From Acanthochromis polyacanthus (taxonomy: Eukaryota; Chordata; Actinopteri; Pomacentridae): a stretch of DNA of 64,000 bases. Under the pieces are notes generated by a model, which searched no databases, was not told the origin of the DNA, and saw only the letters and a list, made by a program, of their open reading frames with translations. The stretch covers positions 14,555,361 through 14,619,360 of the forward strand of contig NC_067120.1 of NCBI RefSeq assembly GCF_021347895.1. The letters are read 5' to 3'. Both the position numbers and the translations under genes were made by a program. This document shows, one piece after another, positions 46,144-59,162 of this stretch. How positions within the stretch are numbered: the first letter of the stretch is position 1; the number at the start of each line of letters is the position of its first letter.

Positions 46144-47864
46144 CAGTGCATGACGTCATCCTACAGCTATTTAAATCAATCTAATGTATGGACTCATTTC
46201 TCTATATAAAGTGCTTTGTCCTCTATTATTTGCTCCCTTGGTGGCTACTCTGCATAATTCCAGTTGCTCATGGATTAGCGCTGTGAGGATTTCCTGTTCA
46301 ATGCTAATGTTTGAAAGCACAGATGGATTGGAGTCCATTCATCAGGGTGAGAACAGGACGTTGACTTATGACATCAGTGATGTCACGACTCTGAAACAGA
46401 TTTTTTTTTGTGCTTATTTCTAAGACGAATGCAAAATATGTTTCAATTTTTAGGCGAAGAGAATAGTGAACTACGAACAACAAGCACATCTGTCCATCTA
46501 TTTCTCCACGTGGATGCAATAGTCTAATCCAGATATTTGTATTGATGCCAGAGACATTCAATAACACTTCAATCATTTTGATGGAGGAATGATTTTGTAA
46601 ATGCAAGATTAAATTGTGCCTTTCAAAGTAGTTCAGGGTTTTACTGAATGTGTTTCTATGAGATTACAGAGAGCATAAAGAGGCCTTAATATGTGAATAG
46701 TGAACCGATTTCCCCATATGACATCTTTAACATTTCAGTGTTATAAGTACACCTGAGCAATCTAATACAACCCAAAACAAGAAGTCAGTGGGCAGCCATG
46801 GTCATTTTTGAGGTGATGTTTCTAGTATTCTGCCCCTCTCATGTACTGCCTGAATAGAGGTGAACTTTGATGAAGTGTAACCTAAGTTACAAATCAAGGC
46901 CAGAGTCTAACGACTTCGAGTTTATTTACAGATCTTCAAAAAAAAAAAATCACCCAGAGAAGTCAGCTTTTGGAGGGCAGCAGGGTTTATTTGTCGACAA
47001 AAAAATCCAGTTGTAATTCTTAGCAGTGATAACACCCCAAGAAGAACTGAAGATACTGAGCTGTGCACTGTCTTCTATTCTGTGAGCATTGCTCATTTTC
47101 CCACGCCTATAGGGCGTGTGATAGGAGTGGCGATTTTAACACCATACTTTTCTAAATCTATTGGTCAAATCATGACGTCAGGTTATCATATTTCACCCTA
47201 GATCTCATTTTACAGAAGACGTGTGCAATAAGTTATCATTAGGTCATGTTTTACAGAGAACATGCCCAGAGATGTTGAAACTTTGTACTTCACATCTTAC
47301 CTTCATTATTTAGTAATAGATTTCATGCATAATAAACCATTATGTATTTTATACGTGTTACACTTCTGATCTTCAGTCTATAGCATTTGCCATAATTAAA
47401 TCATCTCTTACTTTTAGCACATCTTACCCAAAAAAATATTTCACTGCAACATCTTGTTGTGAACTGCATCATGTACTGCAACTGGGAACACAGTAAAACC
47501 AAACAACCACATTTCTGCAAACTCTGAGTATAAGAGACTCACCTTGACACTCAGTGCTCTTTAAAATTTGGTGAATAAACAACATAAAAGCAACACAACC
47601 AATACGATATAATCCCACTGAAAACGGGTTGTTTTTAGTCATTGCAAGCTTCAGGAAAGCAGATACCCATTGTTCTGAGACAGAGCACCCTCTACTGTCT
47701 GACAGAGACTCATGTCCAGGCAACAGAGATCTGTCTATCACAGTATGTTGAGAAGATTACAGACTGCACCAAAAACTAACCTGACATTTCTGACAGTCCC
47801 TTATTATTGATCATCTCAGTGAATAATCTGTTTCAATTGAGCACTGGGACTGTATAAATTTACA
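46144..47864. other. Intergenic, no supported feature
   Basis: AT-rich unique sequence. Nothing supportable beyond a short poly(A) near 46939. Confidence 0.5.
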
Positions 47865-47866
47865 TA

Positions 47867-48235
47867 CACTAGCGTTCAAAAGTTTGGGGTCACCCGGACA
47901 ATTTCATGTTGTTTTCCATGAAAACTCACACTTTTATTCATGTGCCAACATAATTGCACAAGGGTTTTCCAATCATCAATGAGCCTTTCAACAGCATTAG
48001 CTAACACAATGTAGCATTAGAACACAGGAGTGATGGTTGCTGGAAATGTTCCTCTGTACCCCTATGGAGATATTAAATTAAAAATCAGCAGTTTCCTGCT
48101 GGAATAGTCATTTCCCACATTAACAATGTATAGACTGTATTTCTGATTAATTTAATGTTATCTTCATTGATAAAAATGCTTTTCTTTAAAAAATAAGGAC
48201 ATTTTTAAATGACCCCAAACTTTTCAACGGTAGTG
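47867..48235. mobile_element. Tc1-like MITE (CACTAGCGTTCAAAAGTTTG ends), copy 1
   Basis: Terminal CACTAGCGTTCAAAAGTTTG and the inverse, each followed by GGGTCA, with the left flank TA. It is a typical teleost Tc1-derived MITE about 370 bp long. A diverged copy is at 60424-60780. Confidence 0.82.
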
Positions 48236-51200
48236 CACTTTAGCATCATTACGTAATTTACCAGGCCACCACTTAATATCTAAACAATGTGATTAAAACC
48301 TGAAAATATCTGGAAAAATACTGTGTAAAGGATGTATGCAATTAAACATGCACATTTAGACTATTAGGAAATACTATAATGTTGTCGTTCATGGTTTGGA
48401 AATGACTATATATACAATAAGCATAGTTACATATATAGCCTAATCCTGGAAGACATGTACACTGTTTTAATAATTACATTTAATAATTTATCTTTACAGA
48501 ATAGACAAACTTGCAACCTACCTTTATTTCTCCACTACAGTCAATGTTCTGAGCATTTAGGCATTTAGCTGGTGGTGTAGGTTAGACTTTGTTGTACAAT
48601 TTGGGGCTCTTATGTGCAAAAATAATTAGATATTTATTTAATTGAATACGGAAATATGAACACATAAAGCTTAAACTAAGTTAACCAAACATACTGAAGT
48701 AACAATGAAATGAGTAATGGTCAATATAACTCATAACTCTTCTGTATCCTTCTTTTGCTCTTTCACATTTGGCTTTCAGTTCAATCAGCTACGTCTGAAT
48801 TACTCTGATGCTGTACGTTCCCATTGTGTAGCAAAAAGCAGTTTTACAGAGAAAAGGCATCAACTACATAGATCTGAGTTTCAATTCATATTCTGTATCG
48901 CGAGCTCCTACAAACAAAAATACAGTAACCACTTTAAAGGATTAACTCAGGCAGCATGTTCAGTTTGAAGAGTATCTGACACTGCAGGCTTTGACCTACA
49001 GATATTTGATGTTTCTTGCTGCTTTGCTTTCATACATCTACAGTCTTACAAACCATGACTCTTCCAGCTCATTTACTCTTCACCCAGCTTCTTTTTGAAA
49101 CTCTCCTCAGTGACCTCCAGCTCTCTCTTTCATGCCCTCGATCTTTGTGAACCTCACAATTGTCTCTTTTGTCTGAACAAGATGCAGTGTGTTTTTTTTT
49201 CCTGTTTTGCAGGAATAATAGCTCTCCTACACAGCCGAAAATGGTGCTCTCCTACTGTTTAATACACGTACCTTGCTTTCCTGTTTGTAAAATATGTTTG
49301 GAAATTCTGCTTTGATAGAATTTTAGATTTTATGCTTTGAAACTTACATAATTTGAGCAATTTCAGCTCAGCCGCTTTAACTACAGTATTGTAATACCTC
49401 GTGTAACCACCAAGGATCAGTATAGCCTAACATTAGACCGTGGCTCACTCTCTTCCATGAAACGCACAGTATTACTCAAAATGCTCCTGTAAATATGGTA
49501 CATCAGAAACATTCAAGTGTCCCATAAAATGCTGTAATGCTGTTAGTCTAACTTGCAGTAATATTCCTAAGCTGAGCTTTCTGTTGTCCAGAGAAATCTT
49601 AAATGGTCTGTAAGATGATTTATGATGTCACTAATCTCTTGTAATCTATAGTCTGATCCCTGTGAGAGTCGAGGCCCAGATATAAAGGCCATGCCCCTCG
49701 TGCTATGTGCCTGCTGGACCATTACTCTCACTAAGCCTGGTGCCGTGCACAATGATATGAGAGCAGAATAAAGAAATTATTTGGGACCAGATTTGGCTGT
49801 CCTGTTTTATTGCATGATGACGACCAGTGACACGGAGCTAACGTCACTGTAATATAACACAATATTTATTGACAGATCTCTCTAAGCTCTCTAAAAATGT
49901 GCCATCGGATGCACACCAGTTCAGTCTTTCTTGGTTTTGACTAATGAGAAAAAATACTGTCATGGTTATGCAGTGCTTCCTCAGCTGAACTGGATTATTT
50001 TAGGAGAAAAAAAGTCAGACTGAGAGAGGAAAACTATGCAAAGTGAGCTATATGACAGTGAATCGGTCAGTGTTGGCCAGAAAAACAGGGAGATTTTAGA
50101 GGCAACGCTGGGACAGAATAGGGAACAGTGCCTGTGAGAGTTGAAGAGAAAGAATGGTTGGTGGAGGATGAGAGAGATTTGCCTCCATGAATTTTGGGAA
50201 GAAAGATCGGCTTGTGTGTGCGTCCGCTTGTGTGTATGTTTGCATGTTTGAGAGAGAGAGAGTGAATGGATGCCAAAGAGAGGAAGCCTGGGTGTGTTGA
50301 GATAAGCCTGGGTCGTTGGGAGGTTGTTGTTTTCAGGGCACGCTGTGTGCATGTGCCTGTGTGTGTGCGTTTGTGTAAATGATTGTCTTTTTGCATGCGC
50401 ATGATGGTTGTGACTAGTTGTTGAGCGGTGATTTGAGACTGCAAACAGGCCTTTCTGAAATGTCGACCCACAATGGCGCCGTTCTCGATAAGCGTCTCCC
50501 TCCTCTCTCTCTCCCAGTGTGCTGTGTTTCCCAGAAGCAGCTTCTTTTCTCAGAATCGAGCGATTGCATGTTTCAAAGTTCCTCCACTGTTGTTTACTTG
50601 TTATTTAATGAATGTAGCTGCAGGTGCTTCTTATCGTCTTGATGCTGGGAATAGCGCGTGTTGATGACGTCTTGCCACTCCACTGTAGAAACCCCGAGCT
50701 GACACTGAATTTGAGCTCTGTGATAGTGGATGGCAGGACTAGGAAGGTTTGACCATCTGTTGATTTGCATTAATGTCACTTAAAGGACAACTTTCATGAA
50801 AGAAATTTGCTCATTAGATGGTAAATTTATTGAACTGCAGACTAACTTTATTTATGCCACAGCTGCCAATAAATACATTTTTGGAATCCTGTTTAATTAA
50901 ACTGAAAACATCTATAAGGCATTCACTGACTTTTATTTACAGGTTCATCCAACCAGGCCAGTAACTAATAATTATCTTCATCATCAATTAGTCAATTGTC
51001 TTTTCAACTAACAGATGATCTATTAGTTCTATTAATCAACTATCAGTATAGATGTCATTAGTTCAGTTAATGAGTTAGTTTAATAATAAGTTGAGCTCTT
51101 AATACAGCCAATCAGACCACAGTCCAGAACATTCAAGTGGTCAAACTATATCACATCAGGATAGACTTTTTAACAAAAAACTAACAATAAAGTCATCAGT

Positions 51201-54200
51201 ACATTTCTTGTTGTTGAGAGTAAACATGAAGATGTTTGGTTAAATCGTCCAGCTGGAGCTGAAAAATTTTTTTGGCTGATATTTGAGATTTAATTTATAA
51301 TATATTTTTCAAAATCTAGCTTTAGTTTTATAGCCAGACATTTATATTAATTTAAATTATTTATTCATGTTTAAAACATGTGATGGAGCGTTACTACAAG
51401 AGATAACACCAAAACATGACTCTCAGACAATGGAATTTATACAACTATTGAAATGCAACAGCGTCTACCCTACAGATGTGCTGTATAATGTATACGCTAA
51501 ATTACAGCATTGGTTTCAAATCATGTTTTCATTTTGAAGCCGATTAATTGTTCAGCACTACTTCCAGCCCCCATTTTGCAGTTATCTATTTATAACAGAG
51601 AGAACCGCAGATAGTGAATGGTGGAATCTGGCAAAGACACAAAGCAGTGATTGTCATTTTTTTTGTAACATATAGTAATCAAACCAGCCCTTGCTTTTAT
51701 CTATTCAGTGAACAAAACCATTCATTGATACTCTTTGGCAAATCCTTGTCCTCTGGGCTTTGTTTTTCTTTTCAATCCCTTCTGGATCAAAATTGTCCCA
51801 TCGTGGTGCTGATGCAAAATTACCAGCAGCCTGCTGAGTGGCGACTCACAGCCTCAACGGCTGAAAGGGCTAGTTGGATTCTGGGGAAGTTTTCAGACTT
51901 TTTTTTTTAAATTTCCCAGTTGAAACTCAGGCTTTTCTATTGTGGAGGTGACCCCCACCGTGTCACACAAACACTCTCTCGCAGACTGTTTACCATCACA
52001 ATGCTGACACTGGCACTTTCCCTCGCTGTCAGGAGGACTCATATTTATGTATTTTCATTGTAATTACATGGCAGTGTTTTTATATTTCCGAAATGCCCTT
52101 GTTTTCCCCCACTGGCGCTTTTCATCCAGGACCGCAGATCAAACTGAGCTACTGCCAACGCTTTGCTTCCCCGAGCCACCGAGAATAAAAACCCACCAGT
52201 AAACAAAAGATAAAACACCCAAATGAAAGCTGGAGAGGGAGCAAAATCAACACAATGAGAGGGGTTGCTGAATAGTGGTGGTGGTGACGGGGTGTGTGTG
52301 CGTGTTGTCTGATGCTGGCTGGTGTCGGAATTTGTTGATTATATACAGAAAATGTGTATGGGTGTGTGTGTGTGTGGAAGTGAATGTATCTTTTAATGCC
52401 AGGAAGCGTTTAAGTCATCTATGGTTTACTGGAGTTCTCTGCAGTGTTTGCCAGATAGTCTCATTAGCATCTTATTGCATAAAAACTGCTGTTTGTATAA
52501 AGTCAGCCATTTTATAAAATGATGAAAAGAAACTGATTGATTCTTGGCTACAGACATGATAGGGAAAGTGGTAAGCATTGAAATGGATGCCATTACATTG
52601 TTGCTTTTAGTCTTTTCATTTAATTTGTTGGCGATGAGAGAAGTACAGAACGTTCCCAAGCTTATCTTTTAGTGGGTCACATCTATGTGTTCATATCGTC
52701 ACATGCGCCACTGTGCGATGTGTTAATAAACCTGCAGTATTCTTTACTGTCCTCTGTGATTTTGATCTTTTTCTCTCAGGGGGAGAATGAGGAATCCTTC
52801 CAAGGCGTTCTACTGTTTCCCTGTGATCAAAATGTTTACACTGCTCTCACTGGACTGATAACACTCTGCACTAATGAGACACGTAACATCTGTGTTTGTG
52901 TGAGTGTGCAGTTTAGTGCACATTAAAACCTTGTCCACACTAATACGAATATTTTGCCAAACAAAGATTTTCTTTGACATCTGGGGATCTATATCTCTTG
53001 CCAACAGTGCTTTAGGTCACTCAAACTGAGATTTTAAAGTGCAGATTTGTAAAAGCTCTGGTTTATGTGTATCTGTGTGGATGAACAGAGACTTTGGGAA
53101 TCTGTGATTTCACACCTCAGTTTGCACATGTCCATTGTTGCTTTGTGTGATGAGCATGTGCCTGAAACAACAACAACAATGGCAGATACTGGTTTCTTTA
53201 CCTTTGGCTAGCCCAAACAGTTACAAGTTTACAATTTAGCTTGGCATTGCCGCACCATTTCACTGGAACGTGAAAGTCTCTGAGTGCCGTGGTCAGTATT
53301 ACTTGTCCAAAACATCTAAGGTTTAGTCCACCAGAAATGGCCTGGCATGCTTGTCAGAGCATCTGTAGTCACTGTTGCAATCTTGTGTGTGCAGAAATAT
53401 TTTGTGAACAATGGTTGTGCGAACAGAATTTTAAAATGTTTATTAAATGGAAGGGAAAAAAAATATCAGTCTACAACAATATCAATGCTGCTGTGTAAAG
53501 CCTTAAAAGGCAATTAGGGATGATTTCATGCATTTTATGAAGTAAGAAGAGAAACGATGATATATACACACTGCCTACTGTTTAAACATGTGTACTCAAG
53601 ACAACTGAACATATACCAGACATCCTGTTGTAATGTGTGAAAGTAGGGTCCCTTCTTTCAACACAAAAACAATGGACTTAAATAATAATACATAAATGAA
53701 ATCAGAAATGGTGTGCAATATAAGAAAAAAGTGCACTCTGCCTCTCTAGTCTTTTGCAGGTTTTGTGACAAGAGCAGGAGCCTGTTAACAGAATTTGGTT
53801 TCAGGGATGCCCTGTGGCATGTCTGAGTGGTACCACTGGTACTAAACACCACTTCAGAGGGAGAACTCATGGCTGGGACACAGAGATATTGTTTTGCCTA
53901 ATGGCTGAGCTTTGGGGGCAGTGCTCCTTGCTGCTTCCCCTACTCCAGTGGATTATCTTCAATATCTCTCAGTTTCATAATAACGACCTCCCTCTGTGAT
54001 GCAGTGGATGGAGATAATGTTGTAGCACAAGTGCGGTCTTCTGTTTACTCTTTACCACTTGTGGGTTTGATGGTTTATTTACTTCATCATAAGATGTTGA
54101 CATCACTGTCAGTGCCAATCAGATGGTCCTGTTACTTACTGGGCTACAGGTAGTAGTGTGTTTGAGCTGTCCTAGTCAGCCAGAAAGGACTTCACCTCTG

Positions 54201-54314
54201 AAAGGACTTCAGGGTTATCAGGGTTAATGTACATTATGTACTTTTGAACTGGGGGTCCTTGAAGAATGATGTGTTCAATAAGTTGTTTGTGTCAGGATAG
54301 TCAGACTTTTCACT
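48236..54314. other. Intergenic, about 6 kb without a supported feature
   Basis: Apart from GT-rich tracts near 50215-50375 and 52290-52378, I see no repeat family or gene. No run of exons with splice signals was found on either strand. Confidence 0.5.
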
Positions 54315-54621
54315 GAGAGATTACAGTATCCAGAAGGTTTAAATCCTGGTCTGGGATCTTTCTGTGTGGAGTCTGCATGTTCTCTCTTTGCCTGTGTGGG
54401 TTTTTACCAGGTACTCTGGCTTCCTTCCACTGTCCAAAGACATGCTGAAGTTAAGCGATGATTCTAAGTCAGCTTGGTTGTTTGCCTCTCTGTGTAGCCC
54501 TGCAATAGACTGGCGACCTGTCCAGAGTGCCCTCTTATCTTCACCCTAAGTCAGCTGGGATAGGCTCCAGCCCCCCAGTGACCCAAATGAGGATAAAGTG
54601 GTGTATAGATAATGGATGAAT
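54315..54621 (+). mobile_element. SINE copy, 5'-truncated
   Basis: It has the body blocks TCTGGCTTCCTTCCACTGTC, TAGACTGGCGACCTGTCC and CAGCTGGGATAGGCTCCAG and ends GATAATGGATGAA. The tRNA-like head with both boxes is not recognisable, as is usual for truncated retroposed copies. Confidence 0.78.
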
Positions 54622-54767
54622 TAGACTAGAATGCTGTCAATGAACAAATGCTGTAGTGGTTGACATAAGAGCCAGTAACCTTCAGATAATGCATCGATTA
54701 ACCCTGCAAGAGACTTAGAAGTTTACCAATTGTCTCCAGGATCTCTACATCATTCCAAGTGAAAAAT

Positions 54768-55895
54768 GGTTAATGCCACTGTTTGTGGCCACTGCCGAGT
54801 GACACTTTTGTGGCACCGCCGCGGTGCCCACGGTTAATGCCGCTGTTTGTGCCACTAGCATGACACTTTTTGTGGCACTGCGCCGGATGCCACAGTTAAT
54901 GCCACTGTTTGTGCCACTGTGCAGTGACACTTTTTGTGGCACGCGCCACGTTGCCACGGTTAATGCCACTGTTTGTGCCGGTGACACTTTTTTGTGGCAC
55001 TGCAGCGGTGCCACGGTTAATGCCACTGTTTGTGCCCTAGCAGTGACACTTTTTGTGGCACTGCGCCGGATGCCACAGTTAATGCCACTGTTTGTGCCAC
55101 TGTGCAGTGACACTTTTTGTGGCACCGTTGCGGTGCCATGGTTAATGCCACTGTTTGGGCCACTGTGCAGTGACACTTTTGTGGCACCGCCACGGTGCCA
55201 CGGTTAATGCCACTGTTTTGTGCCACTAGCAGTGACACTTTTTGTGGCACAGCGCCGGATGCCACGGTTAATGCCACTGTTTGGGCGAGATGCCACTGCC
55301 GCAGTGACACTTTTTGTGCACCGCCGCGGTGCCACGGTTAATGCCACTGTTTGTGCCACTGCCGCAGTGACACTTTTGTGGCACCGCCGCGGTGCCACGG
55401 TTAATGCCGCTGTTTGTGCCACTAGCAGTGACACTTTTTGTGGCACCGTTGCGGTGCCATGGTTAATGCCACTGTTTGGGCCACTGTGCAGTGACACTTT
55501 TTGTGGCACCGCCACGGGTGCCACGGTTAATGCCACTGTTTGGGCGAGATGCCACTGCCGCAGTGACACTTTTTGTGGCACCGCCGCGGTGCCACGGTTA
55601 ATGCCACTGTTTGTGCCACTAGCAGTGACACTTTTTGTGGCACCGATGCGGATGCCACAGTTAATGCCACTGTTTGGGCGAGATGCCACTACCGCAGCGG
55701 CATTTCCAGTGGCCTCTGGAGATGCCAGCAGAGATTCCACGGTTAATGCCACTGTTTAGGGAACATGCCACGGTTAATACCAGTACTTTTACCGCTGTTT
55801 AGGCAAGATGCCACGGTTAACGCCACTGTTTTAGGGGATGCCACGGTTAATGCCAGTACTTTTACCGCTGATGCCACGGTTAATGTCACTGTTTA
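54768..55895. repeat. Left arm of a foldback-like structure: tandem array of an about 62-bp unit
   Basis: About 16 units of roughly 57-71 bp, each containing GGTTAATGCCACTGTTTG and GCAGTGACACTTTTTGTGGC followed by the palindrome GGCACCGCCGCGGTGCC. From about 55740 the units become shorter and variant. The stretch 55600-55895 matches 58774-59095 in inverse orientation with high similarity. The long frames open on both strands are a by-product of the repeat. Confidence 0.9.
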
Positions 55896-55903
55896 GTGGT
55901 AGG

Positions 55904-57789
55904 TAGTGTTGTGACGTTCACGAACGAACTGGTTCTTTTGAACGGCTCGTTAACATGAACGATGGGAACCGAGTCGCAGCTGGGAACCGTTCTTTTTCCC
56001 CCCCAGTTACATGGGGAGGAGCGCAGCCCAGCTGCGCGGTGCTTATTAGATATGCAAATAGCGTCACGCCACGTTGTACATGCTGCCTTCACGTGAGTGC
56101 GCCAGTTAAAAAAACAACACAGAAACAGTGAACGCCCCCTGCCTTGGGAGGAGCAGCAGCAGCAGCAGCCATGGCAGCAGGCAAGCGTCTCAAATGAGGA
56201 GGCAGGAGAGTCCATGGGCGAACGGACGCCGGGGTATCGCGTGGGACATGCTCGCCCTGCCACTTTCCCCACATTGCTGTCCCCTGTTTCCCCCTCACAC
56301 TTTTTTCAAGCGTTACAAACAGCTACAACCGTTATTAGGCATTCCAGTCGCACGTGTTTTCCCCGAGCCGTCTTTCGTAATACCACCGTGAGCGCATCGT
56401 AACTCAGGTGGTTCCACAGGAGACGTGCTGCTGTTGCCGTGAGCCAGTGCTGAAACGTGGCTTGGCTGGAGTAATGTTAGCAAACGGCAGCCAGAGCCAG
56501 CAAAGAAGGCCAAAACACTGTACAGTCTTTTTCCACACAACCGTGGTAAGGTTGTGTGACCCTCTGTTGGATGCAAACAATGTTAGGAGCTTGTTAGCTA
56601 AATCGATGACAAGGTAAACATGTTGGCAACTTATATCAATATGCTCTAAGCTAGTTCACAAAATTTAAATGTGGTTGCCTCTTACATTACTGGCTAATTA
56701 GTTTAGTCTTGGAATAAACCAGTCCTCTTTCATTTCTGGCAGAAGATGTGCTCACAATTGCTCTCCATGTATTTACAGTCTTTTGGTCCAAAAAGAGGAG
56801 AGTCAGGGAGGAGAAAAAGAATAGGCTATTCTATGGTAATAAATGGTTAATTTACAACTATTTTTACTGCTTCCTCTTTCAAATTCTATCTCAGAATTTT
56901 GATTTCAGATTTTTAATGATTATTTCCAAAACAAAGAGCCAGAGTCAGCAGGGACAAGGATGTAGGTCTTTACAGGTAACGGAGAGATTATAACTTCCTG
57001 AAAATAAGATATCTATTGCAGGGGAGAAACCAAGGCAGTACTGATCATTTCCATGTTCAGTGTTTGGCACCTTTGGCTACTCGTCCAGTAGATGTCAAGG
57101 GACATTGTTGTCAACTCAACTAGAGTTGGCCACTAAAACTTTAGATTTTATAGTTTGAAAGTTTATACTTATAGTTAAAGAACTAGCCTAGTTGGTTCCC
57201 CTGGTATTGTACTGTGGCTGTTAGGATTATGTGGTTCTTTTAGGCCACTAAGGACGGATGCAATTAAATGTAAAAGAATGATAAATCGCTCTGAAAAATT
57301 TGTCCCCTCACTTCTGAGATGGTGGTTTACGCCCATGGGAGAGTCAGTCCGTCCGTCGTCGTGACAAAATGAGCCAATTAAGGAAACGAAGCAGCATTGG
57401 ATGCACTTTTCTCTCGTGGCAGACAGTAAGGGTACATGCAGTATTTGTCAAAAAATATTTCAAGATCAGGGCTCACAAATAATTTGGCACAGGACACTTT
57501 GAAAACTCAACATTCAACAGTAAAAGTGGCAGACTTTAAATCTAATCCACACGTGTCAAATAAGGTTATAATCAATATTCAGAATATTTTCAACACTCAT
57601 ATTCGGTGGGATATCTAATTCATTCCTCCCAGTATTATTTCCAAGATTAATGAGTTAAGGCCAGATGGCTTTTTAAAATTTAATAAATATAAAAATGAGC
57701 CAAATGAGCCAGTTTTTTGAACGGCTCTTTGAAAGGAACGGTCACCAAGATCCCAGCTCCCCTCAAAGAGCCATAAATCCCATCTCTTA
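55904..57789. mobile_element. hAT element inserted in the left arm, with a broken BED zinc finger
   Basis: The ends TAGTGTTGTGACG and (C)CCATCTCTTA are imperfect inverted repeats. They are flanked by an exact 8-bp target duplication GTGGTAGG (55896-55903 and 57790-57797). The element includes GAACGGCTC(G/T)TT motifs near both ends. Its interior has a degraded BED-type zinc finger at about 57393-57500, so it derives from a transposase-bearing hAT. Confidence 0.85.
57393..57500 (+). pseudogene. Degraded BED zinc finger of a hAT transposase
   Basis: One frame reads WMHF, then SKGTCSICQ; the continuation NISRSGLTNNLAQDTLKTQH lies in another frame. A run of 6 A at 57450-57455 marks the frameshift. 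The spacing C-x2-C ... L-x-x-x-x-L-K-x-x-H matches BED fingers, except that Asp stands where the first zinc-binding His is expected. It is therefore broken twice. Confidence 0.65.
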
Positions 57790-57797
57790 GTGGTAGG

Positions 57798-58317
57798 TAA
57801 CTGGCGGCCGTCCGCGGCCAAAACTGGCCCATCAGGAATAATATCTGGCCCGCCAGATGATTTTGAAAATTTGATTTGGCACGGAGCCAAGACAGTCCGT
57901 CACCGCAACACGAAACTCGCGTGGTCGGCTGCTGCCGGCATTTCCGCCTTTGCGCTACTGGTCGGACACAGTTGTACCAGCCAGATTTCACTGAGCAACA
58001 CTGTTTGCAAAACATGTGTGTGTCTCGGGAGTCATTTTTAATACATCTGTGATCAGAATTGAGACGTGTGTCCCAAGCAGTGGCGATCAGCTGTAGAAGC
58101 TCCGCTGCTCGCGGAGTAATGTGAAACAAATTCATCTTCAGTTCTCTTGAAATAGGTTATTTATTTCCATTTTCTTCAGTTGTTACACGTGTGTTGTGGA
58201 TTGTCACCAGAAAATATGTTTACTAAAACTGTTTGAAATAACTTGTCTGCGTGCTTTCTTGATTATTACAGCCTTACCAGGCGTGGGTTTAAGATCCAAT
58301 GCACCGTGGCATGAACC
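57798..58317. other. Central segment between the inverted arms
   Basis: About 520 bp that would be the loop of the foldback structure. It starts with GGCGGCCGTCCGCGGCC and CAAAACTGGCCC blocks that resemble the hAT-type repeat at 13809. It has no recognisable gene. Confidence 0.5.
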
Positions 58318-58325
58318 GTGGCATC

Positions 58326-58765
58326 CAGGGGTGAAAGTAGTTTTAAATTCTTGCCGGAACTATTAGTAATAGTTCCGGACCGTTCCGGCTTACTTTCACC
58401 CCATTCCGTCGATGCTAACCATTGTAAATCCTGTTGAAAATTTTTCAGCCAATCACAAAACGTGTGGAATTTCAGGTGTAATTATTGCTCGCCCCAGTGC
58501 AATAAATCAAGCGCACCTATTTGCTATTGGCTGCTACTGGCCATAACAATCGCTGTGTTACGGAAGTAGACACGCATGCGCACTCACGTACTGCTGAGGA
58601 ACTCCGGTCGATATCTATGGATAGCAGGCAGGCCGCGGCGCGTACCCATAGATACCGGTGGAAGAGTGGCGTACCGCCAGCAGATCTTTTCCCGGAACTG
58701 CGTTCCGCCACCAGATCTTTTGCCGGTACGCAGTTCCGGACCGTTCCGGCTTACTTTCACCCCTG
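58326..58765. mobile_element. hAT-like MITE inserted in the right arm (CAGGGGTGAAAGTA ends)
   Basis: TIRs CAGGGGTGAAAGTA and TTACTTTCACCCCTG are flanked by an exact 8-bp target duplication GTGGCATC (58318-58325 and 58766-58773), copied from the arm repeat itself. Internal GCCGGAAC and GTTCCGGACCGTTCCGGC palindromes occur near both ends. No transposase. Confidence 0.85.
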
Positions 58766-58773
58766 GTGGCATC

Positions 58774-59135
58774 TCCCTCAGACAGCGGAATAAACCATGG
58801 CATCTCGCCCAAACAGCGGTTAGAAGTACTGGCATTAACCGTGGTATCCTCTAAACAGTAGCGTTAACCGTGGCATCTCGCCTAAACAGCGGTAAAGTAC
58901 TGGTATTAACCGTGGCATGTTCCCTAAACAGTGGCATTAACCGTGGAATCTCTGCTGGCATCTCCAGAGGCCACTGGAAATGCCGCTGCGGTAGTGGCAT
59001 CTCGCCCCAAACAGTGGCATTAACTGTGGCATCCGCATCGGTGCCACAAAAAGTGTCACTGCTAGTGGCACAAACAGTGCATTTAACCGTGGCATCCGGC
59101 GGTGCCACAAAAGTGTCACTGCTCGCTGCCAGTGC
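58774..59135. repeat. Right arm of the foldback-like structure
   Basis: Inverse of the left arm's proximal part: ACCGTGGCATCTCGCC, CAGTGGCATTAACCGTGG, GGCATCTCCAGAGGCCACTG, and at the outer end GGTGCCACAAAAAGTGTCAC. It keeps only about two tandem units of the 62-bp type versus about 16 on the left, so the arms are unequal. Confidence 0.88.
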
Positions 59136-59162
59136 CACAAATCGGTCTTGCCCCTACTGTAT

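Noticed and set aside
49567..50471. Minus-strand open frames of 61-134 residues
   Set aside because: Ser/Thr/His-rich frames made by GT-rich simple sequence, with no recognisable domain.
54745..55759. Long open frames on both strands across the tandem array (143, 182 and 179 residues)
   Set aside because: They arise from a 62-bp repeat lacking stops; the products are repeats of the same peptide in several frames and have no gene-like ends.
54768..55895. CRISPR-like array
   Set aside because: Repeats are contiguous without unique spacers and the genome is vertebrate.
56097..56402. Gln-rich open frames with a CAG repeat
   Set aside because: They lie inside a hAT element, overlap in several frames, and show no domain or splice signals.
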